9,231 bases of DNA from Treponema sp. (GTDB lineage Bacteria > Spirochaetota > Spirochaetia > Treponematales > Breznakiellaceae): NCBI GenBank assembly GCA_031288815.1, contig JAITQR010000111.1, positions 1 through 9,231 on the forward strand. The letters run 5' to 3'. The notes under the pieces are model-generated. The model was not told where the DNA came from. It worked only from the letters and a program-made list of their open reading frames with translations, and did not search any database. How positions within the stretch are numbered: position 1 is the first letter of the stretch; each line of letters opens with the position of its first letter. Positions 1 to 5,371 of the stretch are shown here, one piece after another. The position numbers were made by a program, and so were the translations under genes.

Positions 1-4
1 CGCC

Positions 5-1190
5 CTAAAACTGCCGGCAGGCGCGCACCGAATAAGTTTGGCGTTTTCTGAGCATATTCTGTTCACCGTTGCTGAAACGCTGTGCCCACGCTTCGTAAGA
101 AGCGTCCTCCGACGAGGACCAGTACCAGCCGTCAGAAAAATCACCCCACCCGTTCTTTTTGAGATTAAGATACATCAGGTTAAGCTCTCCCTGGCTCGGC
201 AAAAACCAGTCGGTATATCCTCCCTGATCAAGCTGCTGGCATGCCTGCGCCGCCGTGCCGTTCTCTTTTTTTTGCTGCATGACGGTTACTATTGCTTGCG
301 TGTTCTGTTTACCCTGCCCTACGCTGACACTAGTTCCGCTTACCCTGTTTCCGTCACTTCCCCACTGCGTAATAGTTTCCATGTACGCCGGGGCCGCCTC
401 CAGATATCGCCAGCCCCCGGAACCGGTACCCTTGTCGAAGAAGATGATTCCCCCCGCCGGGCCTTTGTCGCCGATTTTGTAGGCGGGGGCGGTGGGGATA
501 GGCGCTGGTTCGGGAGCAGGCGCGGAAGCGGGAACCTCGGCCACAACCGCCGGAACCGGGACAGGCGCGGCCGCCGAAGCGGATGCTCCCCGTTCCCCGC
601 CGCTGCCATAACCGGTCGCCCGGCTCCGTACCAGAGCGGAAACCGTGGGACCTTCGGGGATGTTCCGGTTGAACTGGCCCGTAATCTGGGCGCTCTGTAC
701 GTTTAAGGCCCGGACCCGCAGGCGGTATAAGTCGCCTATCCGGGAAACCGCCCCGGATATGATGATCTGCGCTCCCGCCATGCGCCCCAGGGATTGGGCC
801 GTCTCATCGTCCACCTCGCCGGAATACTGGAAATCCAGTTCCACCCGGATGGTGTTAAGCTGCTGCCGGTCCACCACGGAAAAAATCCGGTCATTCACCG
901 TGTTGGCGATAAGCTCGTCAATAATATATTCCGACAGGGCCGGAAACTCCGACTGGACGTTGAGGATCATCAGCTTGTTCCCCTTGGGAAGCTGCTTGTT
1001 GAGGTAGTCCGATGTTTCCCGGATGGCGGCATCCAACTCGTCCGGCGGCGGAGGCGCGGCGGGTCCGGCAGGCGCCGGTTGTGCCGCCTGGGCGGAGACG
1101 GGAGCCGGAGTACCGCCGCAGGCTGAAAGAACGGCACAGAGCAATGCCGCCATCCAAAATACTTTGGCACAAAAATACCCAGTCTTCATG
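5..1190 (-). CDS. Lipoprotein: CsgG/LpoB-like domain fused to DUF1566 (Lcl_C-type) domain
   Basis: This is a predicted envelope lipoprotein of 394 residues. The N-terminus is a lipoprotein signal: basic start, hydrophobic stretch at 11-22 and lipobox LSAC with the lipidated Cys at 24. Residues about 52-180 resemble the CsgG/LpoB fold (residues such as DRIFSVVDRQQL and GAQIIISGAVSRIG). Residues about 200-236 are a Pro/Ala-rich linker. Residues 238 to the end are a DUF1566 domain (AGGIIFFDKG, GGYTDWFLPSQGEL, WYWSSSED, SVRACRQF), a C-type-lectin-like fold common in treponeme surface proteins. I chose the ATG at 1190 because AAGGTG lies just upstream of it. A GTG at 1198 is in frame but sits within that ribosome-binding site. 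The gene ends with TAG. Ligand and partner are unknown; a binding or envelope-sensing role is inference. Domain assignment is by eye: secure for DUF1566, fair for CsgG/LpoB. Confidence 0.82.
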
Positions 1191-1269
1191 ATTAACACCT
1201 TTTTGAAGTTTTACCGCCCTTAAGCAAGATTGGGTCAAAATAACCCGATCTAGGGAGTAATTCCCCGAA

Positions 1270-1289
1270 TTACGGCTTAAAAACCGTAA
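1270..1289. repeat. Inverted repeat TTACGG/CCGTAA in the divergent intergenic region
   Basis: Perfect 6-bp arms at 1270-1275 and 1284-1289 are separated by 8 nt. They lie immediately downstream of the candidate lipoprotein promoter, where a repressor could block it or the leader could fold. It is short enough to be chance. Confidence 0.3.
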
Positions 1290-1290
1290 A

Positions 1291-1318
1291 ATATTACAAG
1301 AATTAAACTGACATACAA
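1291..1318 (-). promoter_or_regulatory. Candidate sigma-70 promoter for the lipoprotein gene
   Basis: On the minus strand a TTGTAT -35 (1313-1318) and a TAATAT -10 (1291-1296) are separated by 16 nt. Transcription would start near 1284, giving a leader of roughly 95 nt before the ATG at 1190. The region is strongly AT-rich, so chance matches are likely and the call is tentative. Confidence 0.3.
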
Positions 1319-1338
1319 TAATGATAATATGTAGGTCA
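1309..1338. promoter_or_regulatory. Candidate operator: inverted repeat TGACaTAC / GTAgGTCA
   Basis: Arms at 1309-1316 and 1331-1338 match in 7 of 8 positions and are separated by 14 nt. The repeat lies between the lipoprotein gene and the XRE regulator and overlaps the candidate minus-strand -35 element. XRE-family regulators often bind palindromes beside their own gene, so this is a plausible autoregulatory site. The assignment is inference only. Confidence 0.3.
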
Positions 1339-1396
1339 ATAAGTCAAGTAATGAAAAACAAGTATTATAGCATGAAGGGCAAATTTGTAGAGACGC

Positions 1397-1753
1397 ATGG
1401 TAAGCATACGAGAGGTATTAGCGGCCAATCTAAAGAAAAACCGCCGGAAAAAGGGTCTAACTCAAGAAAAACTGGCGGAACGGGCGGATATGTCGCTTCA
1501 ATACCTTGCCTTACTGGAACTTGCCCGAAAATTCCCCTCCGGCGAAATGCTGGAACGCCTTGCCATAGCCCTAGATATTGAACCCCACGAGCTTTTTAAC
1601 GTAGAAGCAAGCCCTGAAGATGCCTTTACCTTGCTCAGGCAGGACATCGTAAGCGAAATGGGGCAGCTTGCCGCCAATATAGAGCGGGTAGTCGCCGAAG
1701 CCATAGAAAAAAATCTTTCCGGTGAATGTAAGGGAAAAGACAAAAGACAGTGA
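1397..1753 (+). CDS. XRE-family helix-turn-helix regulator
   Basis: This small DNA-binding protein has 118 residues. An HTH_3/XRE domain spans about residues 7-67, with the typical pattern of NRRKKGLTQEKLAERADMS followed by a recognition helix, a conserved helix around MLERLAIALDIEP, and HELF. The usual Glu/Ser-rich XRE core is slightly altered (LQYLALLELARKFPSGEM). Residues about 74-107 form a predicted amphipathic helix that may dimerise, and the tail is Lys-rich. The start is the first in-frame ATG; its ribosome-binding site is weak. The gene stands alone, diverges from the lipoprotein gene, and looks less GC-rich than its neighbours, which may reflect acquisition. No toxin-like partner follows it. 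Its target is unknown; the shared intergenic region is the obvious candidate. Confidence 0.88.
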   Translation: MVSIREVLAANLKKNRRKKGLTQEKLAERADMSLQYLALLELARKFPSGEMLERLAIALDIEPHELFNVEASPEDAFTLLRQDIVSEMGQLAANIERVVAEAIEKNLSGECKGKDKRQ

Positions 1754-1776
1754 GCCGTCCAAATATGGCAATGTAA

Positions 1777-1791
1777 GGGTGCCTGGCACCC
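1777..1791. repeat. Short GC palindrome GGGTGC-CTG-GCACCC
   Basis: Perfect 6-bp arms with a 3-nt loop lie 24 bp after the XRE stop codon. No T-run follows on either strand, so it is a poor intrinsic terminator. It may be a small interspersed palindrome. Confidence 0.4.
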
Positions 1792-1830
1792 ACGATAGAC
1801 AAAGACCGCCGAAAAAATCCGCAAACAACA

Positions 1831-1848
1831 GACCGCCGGATTGCGGTC
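1831..1848. repeat. Hairpin GACCGC/GCGGTC downstream of the fumarase pair
   Basis: The arms at 1831-1836 and 1843-1848 are perfect 6-mers with a 6-nt loop. Read on the minus strand, the hairpin is followed by the T-rich TGTTGTTT, so it could be a weak terminator for the fumarase operon about 105 nt past its stop. The rest of 1754-1952 holds nothing else I can support; a second AGACCGCCG copy lies 26 bp away. Confidence 0.25.
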
Positions 1849-1952
1849 CGGCCCCGCGCTTAGGGTTGAAACAACGCGCCGGTGGCCGCGGAAGCCGGAT
1901 TTTCCGTCATGGATTTAGCCTTTCCCAAAGCCAGCCGGGTTTTGGGGAGGAT

Positions 1953-2513
1953 TTACCTGCGGTACTTGGCGATCTCCCGGGTCTGGAATACCCTGCCCCG
2001 GGCGTCTATCCCCACGATAAGCCGCAGGTTCTCCACCTCCAGGCGCTTTACCGATTCGGTTCCCAGATCCTCCCAGGCCACCACCTGGCAGCTTTTTACC
2101 TGGTTCGAGATAAGGGCCGAAGCGCCGCCTATGCTGAGAAGGTAGACGCCGCCGTATTTCCTACAGAGGCCGCTGACAAAGTCCGACCTTTCCCCCTTGC
2201 CGATCATCCCCAGCATACCCAGCTCGAAGGTCATCTCCACGAAGCTGTCCATCCGCATGCTGGTGGTCGGGGCGATGGAACCTACCGGACGGCCGGGTTT
2301 GGCGGGACAGGGGCCGGCGTAGAATATGAACTGGTTTTTCAGATCCACCGGAAGGGGTTTTCCCTCTTTCCAGGCGTTTTGCATCCGCTTATGGGCCGCG
2401 TCCCTGGCGGTAAAGATGGTTCCGGTAAGTTCAAGGATGTCGCCGATTTCAAGGGCTCCCATATCCGCCCTGGTAAGGGGGGTACGCAGACGAATGACCA
2501 TATTGCCGCTCAT
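1953..2513 (-). CDS. Fumarate hydratase class I, beta subunit (TtdB-type)
   Basis: This is the C-terminal-domain subunit of a two-subunit, [4Fe-4S]-dependent hydro-lyase that interconverts fumarate and L-malate in the cytoplasm. It has 186 residues, the usual size for this subunit. Family motifs are the ARDAAHKR stretch (about 36-43), GPCPAKPGRPVGS (67-79), APTTSMRMD (81-89) and GMIGKG (102-107). I chose the ATG at 2513 because GAAGGA precedes it at good spacing and because the protein then begins close to IRLRTPLT, as expected. An upstream in-frame ATG at 2585 would add 24 residues of low-complexity sequence and has no spacer from its GAGGA. It lies downstream of the alpha subunit on the same strand. 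L(+)-tartrate dehydratase is a close relative and cannot be fully excluded from sequence alone. Confidence 0.92.
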   Translation of the reverse strand: MSGNMVIRLRTPLTRADMGALEIGDILELTGTIFTARDAAHKRMQNAWKEGKPLPVDLKNQFIFYAGPCPAKPGRPVGSIAPTTSMRMDSFVEMTFELGMLGMIGKGERSDFVSGLCRKYGGVYLLSIGGASALISNQVKSCQVVAWEDLGTESVKRLEVENLRLIVGIDARGRVFQTREIAKYRR

Positions 2514-2544
2514 AAAACTGTTTCCTTCGCCGGGATTGGATTGG

Positions 2545-2560
2545 CCGGCCTCAAGGCCGG
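2545..2560. repeat. Intercistronic hairpin CCGGCC-TCAA-GGCCGG between fumarase subunits
   Basis: A perfect 6-bp GC stem with a 4-nt loop sits in the 75-nt gap between the alpha stop (2589) and the preferred beta start (2513). No T-run follows on the minus strand, so it is unlikely to end transcription. It could protect or partition the mRNA and so set subunit ratio. Confidence 0.5.
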
Positions 2561-2588
2561 GGGCGGGGTTTAGCATATTCCCCATTCC

Positions 2589-3434
2589 TCACAACACCGC
2601 CCGGGCGTGGCGGCTCGCGTGGCACTGGAGGTTTACCGCCACGGGCAGGGCGGTTATATGGCAGGGGTAGTACTCGATGTGGACATCCAGGGCGGTGACC
2701 CTTCCCCCCATGCCCAAAGGGCCGATGCCCAGGCGGTTGATCTTCTCCAGAAGCTCCTCCTCCATGGCGGCGTAGAAGGGTTTAGGGTTCCGCTCCCCCA
2801 TAGGCCGGAGCAGGGCTTTCTTGGCTATCCAGGAACAGTAATCCATGGTTCCCCCTATCCCCACTCCAACGATCATGGGGGGACAGGTTTTGCCCCCCGC
2901 GTATTCCACGGTCTTGAGCACAAAGTCCTTTACCCCTTCGGCCCCCACCGCGGGTACCAGGGTGGAAAAGGCCCCCATGTTCTCACTGCCGCCGCCTTTG
3001 GGCATCACCGTAATGGTTACCCGGTCGCCGGCCACAATCTCCGGATGGAACACCGCCGGGGTGTTATCCCCCGTATTAACCCGATCCAGGGGATCAGCCA
3101 CCATGGACTTCCGGAGGTATCCCTCCTCATAGCCCCTGCGTACCCCTTCGTTCACCGCCTCCCCAAGGGGCGCGCCCTTCCAGCTCAGGGCCTGGCCGAT
3201 CTCCATGATGACCACGCAGGTTCCCGTGTCATGGCAGCAGGCGATCCCTTCGGCCTTGGCGTATTCCGCGTTGTCAATCAAAAGCTGAATAGTGTCCCTG
3301 CCGTAGGGGGATTCCTCTTTTTCCAGGGAAGCCCTCAGGCTATCCATAAAGTTGTCGTCCAGTTCGTAACAGGCCTTTTTCACCAGCTCCGCGATGACCG
3401 GAATCACCTCGGAGGTATCCAGAATCCGTGGCAT
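2589..3434 (-). CDS. Fumarate hydratase class I, alpha subunit (TtdA-type)
   Basis: This is the iron-sulfur subunit of the two-subunit class I fumarase, 281 residues, cytoplasmic. It should hold the [4Fe-4S] cluster that activates the substrate. Three candidate ligand cysteines sit in the expected places: Cys67 before HDTGT, Cys184 in KTCPPM, and Cys271 in NLQCHASRHA. The KGGGSEN motif (146-152) and the Gly-rich GVGIGG after Cys184 also fit. The ATG at 3434 is chosen because GGAGAGG lies 6 nt upstream. A TTG at 3449 is in frame but begins just before that ribosome-binding site. The beta subunit follows on the same strand. Such enzymes are oxygen-sensitive, which fits an anaerobe. Tartrate dehydratase is the main alternative. 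Confidence 0.93.
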   Translation of the reverse strand: MPRILDTSEVIPVIAELVKKACYELDDNFMDSLRASLEKEESPYGRDTIQLLIDNAEYAKAEGIACCHDTGTCVVIMEIGQALSWKGAPLGEAVNEGVRRGYEEGYLRKSMVADPLDRVNTGDNTPAVFHPEIVAGDRVTITVMPKGGGSENMGAFSTLVPAVGAEGVKDFVLKTVEYAGGKTCPPMIVGVGIGGTMDYCSWIAKKALLRPMGERNPKPFYAAMEEELLEKINRLGIGPLGMGGRVTALDVHIEYYPCHITALPVAVNLQCHASRHARAVL

Positions 3435-3455
3435 GGTAAACCTCTCCAATGGATG

Positions 3456-3467
3456 TATGGTACCATA
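3456..3467. promoter_or_regulatory. 12-bp perfect palindrome in the fumarase/methyltransferase divergent gap
   Basis: TATGGTACCATA reads the same on both strands. It lies in the 41-bp gap between the fumarase alpha start and the methyltransferase start. It could be an operator for both genes, or two face-to-face -10-like hexamers (TATGGT). No convincing -35 elements accompany it. Confidence 0.35.
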
Positions 3468-3475
3468 AAAGAAAT

Positions 3476-4339
3476 ATGCGGCTAAACCCCGCCTTTGAGG
3501 CGTACTACCAAAACATCTATGGCAGCCGCTGGCAAGGCCTCCGGGAAAGCCTCCTGGCGTCCCCGGCTTCCGTAGCCTATGGGGAGGGCCTTGCCAGGCC
3601 CTACCTGCTGGACTACGGCTCGGTGCTGGCGGCCCGATCCCTCAGGCTTCCGGGGGAAACCGGGCCTCCCGGCGAAACCGGGGCCGGAGAAGGGACGGAG
3701 ATCCTGGACGCCTGCGCGGCCCCGGGAGGAAAGTCCCTGGTCATTGCCGGCCGCATGGGAAGCGGCGTAAGGCTCCTGGCCAACGAACTTTCAGGGGAAC
3801 GGCGGCGGCGGCTCGCCGCCGCGCTGGACGCCCACCTGGACGGGGAAAAGAGACAATGGGTCAGGGTTTCCGGCTTTGACGCCGCCGCCGCGGGAGGCAA
3901 AAAAAGGGATTGGGGCCGCTTCGACGGCATTCTTCTGGACGCCCCCTGTTCCAGCGAGCGCCATGTCCTGGCGGATCCCGGGGCCCTGACCCGGTGGACT
4001 AAAGCCCGGCCCCGCTTCCTTGCCCAACGGCAGTGGGCCCTGCTTTCGGCGGCCTTCCTGCTCCTCAAACCCGGCGGCTCCCTGGTCTACGCCACCTGCG
4101 CCCTGAGCCCGGAGGAGAACGACCATGTGGCCGGCCGGCTTTTGGAAAAATACGGGACGGCGCCGGCCGCGAAGGCGCTCGGAATGGGGGACGAGGGGGA
4201 TCTTGCCCCTGGTATCGTCCGGCTCGATCCTCCCGATTTTCCCGAAGGGGAGGCGACCCGCTACGGCAGAATAATCCTGCCCGACCTTTCCGGGGGCATG
4301 GGGCCCATGTACGTGGCCCGGTTCAGGAAGAACGTTTAA
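3476..4339 (+). CDS. NOL1/NOP2/Sun-family cytosine-C5 RNA methyltransferase
   Basis: This predicted SAM-dependent enzyme methylates carbon 5 of cytosine in rRNA or tRNA. It has 287 residues. The SAM-binding motif I is ILDACAAPGGKS (76-87), motif IV is LLDAPCSSE (with Cys158), and motif VI is LVYATCALSPEEN, where Cys208 should be the nucleophile and Cys158 the resolving residue. The N-terminus (NPAFEAYYQNIYGSRWQGLR) resembles the NSUN4-like branch and lacks a NusB-type domain, so it is not a typical full-length RsmB. I prefer the ATG at 3476, which starts just before the conserved region. An ATG at 3449 is in frame and would add 9 residues. Neither has a strong ribosome-binding site. The stop overlaps that of the convergent tatC by 4 bp (TTAA serves both). 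The exact RNA target cannot be told. Confidence 0.9.
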   Translation: MRLNPAFEAYYQNIYGSRWQGLRESLLASPASVAYGEGLARPYLLDYGSVLAARSLRLPGETGPPGETGAGEGTEILDACAAPGGKSLVIAGRMGSGVRLLANELSGERRRRLAAALDAHLDGEKRQWVRVSGFDAAAAGGKKRDWGRFDGILLDAPCSSERHVLADPGALTRWTKARPRFLAQRQWALLSAAFLLLKPGGSLVYATCALSPEENDHVAGRLLEKYGTAPAAKALGMGDEGDLAPGIVRLDPPDFPEGEATRYGRIILPDLSGGMGPMYVARFRKNV

Positions 4340-5106
4340 TCGTGTCCGGCCTTCCGCCCGGGGCGGCGGGCCTTTTTTCCCCGGGGCTGGAACAGGGTTC
4401 CGGCTAACAAGGTTAGTTCAAAGAGCAGGTACAGGGGTACGCCCAGGGCCACCTGGGAAACCACGTCCGGGGGAGTACAGATGGCGGCGGCCAAAAAGAT
4501 CAGGAAGATGATATAGGGCCTCCCGCGAGCCACCTGCCGGGGCGTGACAATCCCCAGCGCAAAGGCGAACAGCAAGAGGAGCGGCGCTTGCAGGAGAAGG
4601 CCGAAGGCAAGCATCAGGGCGTAGAGCATGGCAAGATATTCCCGGAATCCCCAGAGGGGCTGGATACCGTCGGATGCGGCGAAGCGCAGGAAAAAACGCA
4701 GCGCCACGGGGGAAAGGAAACGGTACGCCGCCGCCGCGCCGGCTATAAACAGCGCCGGAACGGCGATAAGCGCTACCGGCGCGAAGATCCGCTCCTTTCC
4801 CCGAAGGGCGGGCCACAGGAAAAGCCCGGCCTGCAAGACGCAGAAAGGCGCGGAGATAAGGGCCCCGGTCCAGACGGCCAGGTGGAGGTAGGCCATGAAT
4901 TTCTCGGCGGGATTGAAGGTGTAGAGCTTTACCCCCAAGTCCGACACCGGCGCGGTGAGGAAAGCCGCGATGGGGCCGGAAAAGGCGAAGGCGACGAAGG
5001 CCGCGATGGCAAACACCACCAGCACGGCGATTATCCTGCGCCTGAGTTCCTCAAGATGCTCGATCCATTCGCCCGCCCCCTTCCCCCGGTCAGGGACATT
5101 CGCCAT
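4336..5106 (-). CDS. tatC: Twin-arginine translocase subunit TatC
   Basis: TatC is the multi-spanning inner-membrane receptor that recognises twin-arginine signal peptides and, with TatA, exports folded proteins. It has 256 residues, a normal length. Diagnostic features are the N-terminal HLEELRRR (17-24), the first periplasmic loop and helix with FLWPALRGKER (Phe96, Pro99, Glu105, matching the signal-binding Phe and Glu of E. coli TatC), and CTPPDVVSQV followed by a last hydrophobic helix. The C-terminus is very basic. The ATG at 5106 follows the tatA stop by 3 nt and has GAAGGGA upstream. It is probably co-transcribed with tatA, the polyferredoxin and the DUF362 gene, which are its likely substrates. 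Confidence 0.97.
   Translation of the reverse strand: MANVPDRGKGAGEWIEHLEELRRRIIAVLVVFAIAAFVAFAFSGPIAAFLTAPVSDLGVKLYTFNPAEKFMAYLHLAVWTGALISAPFCVLQAGLFLWPALRGKERIFAPVALIAVPALFIAGAAAAYRFLSPVALRFFLRFAASDGIQPLWGFREYLAMLYALMLAFGLLLQAPLLLLFAFALGIVTPRQVARGRPYIIFLIFLAAAICTPPDVVSQVALGVPLYLLFELTLLAGTLFQPRGKKARRPGRKAGHD
4348..4378 (+). terminator. Intrinsic terminator of the methyltransferase, inside tatC
   Basis: Nine bases after the methyltransferase stop, CCGCC (4354-4358) pairs with GGCGG (4365-4369), extended by GGC/GCC around a 3-nt bulge, and is followed by six Ts (4373-4378). It lies within the last codons of tatC on the other strand. Confidence 0.55.
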
Positions 5107-5109
5107 GTC

Positions 5110-5310
5110 TCAAGTCCCTTCGTCCCCGTCCGAATCCCCGGCCTCTGTTTCCTCCCCGGCTTTCGGCGGCTTGCCGATACCGTAAAACGCGGACTTGAAT
5201 TCGCGTATGGCTTCTCCGGCGGCCCTGCCCACCTGGGGCAGCCGCTTCGCCCCGAACAACACCAGCGCCAGAACTATCAGCAGCGCTATCTCTCCCGCTC
5301 CAAGATGCAT
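5110..5310 (-). CDS. tatA: Twin-arginine translocase pore subunit TatA/E
   Basis: This small single-span protein forms the Tat translocation assembly with TatC. It has 66 residues: a short periplasmic N-terminus, one hydrophobic helix (about 7-18), the hinge FG (19-20), an amphipathic helix with LP (24-25) and EFK (37-39), and an acidic tail. The start has a strong GGGAGG ribosome-binding site. No separate tatB is visible, so this looks like a minimal TatA-TatC system in which one subunit does both jobs. It lies 53 nt after the polyferredoxin gene and 3 nt before tatC. Confidence 0.95.
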   Translation of the reverse strand: MHLGAGEIALLIVLALVLFGAKRLPQVGRAAGEAIREFKSAFYGIGKPPKAGEETEAGDSDGDEGT

Positions 5311-5342
5311 AAAAACCTCCCTGCCTTAAATTACCGTAACGG

Positions 5343-5371
5343 CCTTTTCAAAACCAAAGGGTTTTAAAAGG
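5343..5371. repeat. Hairpin overlapping the polyferredoxin stop codon, before tatA
   Basis: CCTTTT-c-AAAACC (5343-5355) pairs with GGTTTTAAAAGG (5360-5371): 12 bp, one bulged C and a 4-nt AAAG loop. The stop codon of the polyferredoxin gene (5364-5366) lies within the stem. No T-run follows on the minus strand, so a role in mRNA processing or attenuation between genes fits better than full termination. Confidence 0.5.

Noticed and set aside
88..105. Terminator in the 3' end of the lipoprotein gene
   Set aside because: The ACGCTTC/GAAGCGT stem is within the coding sequence about 80 bp before the stop and has no T-run.
1397..1952. Toxin-antitoxin pair with the XRE protein as antitoxin
   Set aside because: No toxin-like reading frame with a ribosome-binding site lies next to it; the downstream plus-strand frames are shadows of the fumarase genes.
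1722..2573. Long plus-strand open frame opposite the fumarase beta subunit
   Set aside because: It is antisense to a clear fumarase gene, has no recognisable family features, and reflects the GC-rich codon use of the real gene.
3613..4126. Minus-strand frames opposite the methyltransferase
   Set aside because: They are Arg/Pro/Ser-rich shadows of a gene with complete methyltransferase motifs.
4336..5363. A separate tatB gene
   Set aside because: Only one TatA/B-family protein is found, and the gaps on either side of it are too short for another.
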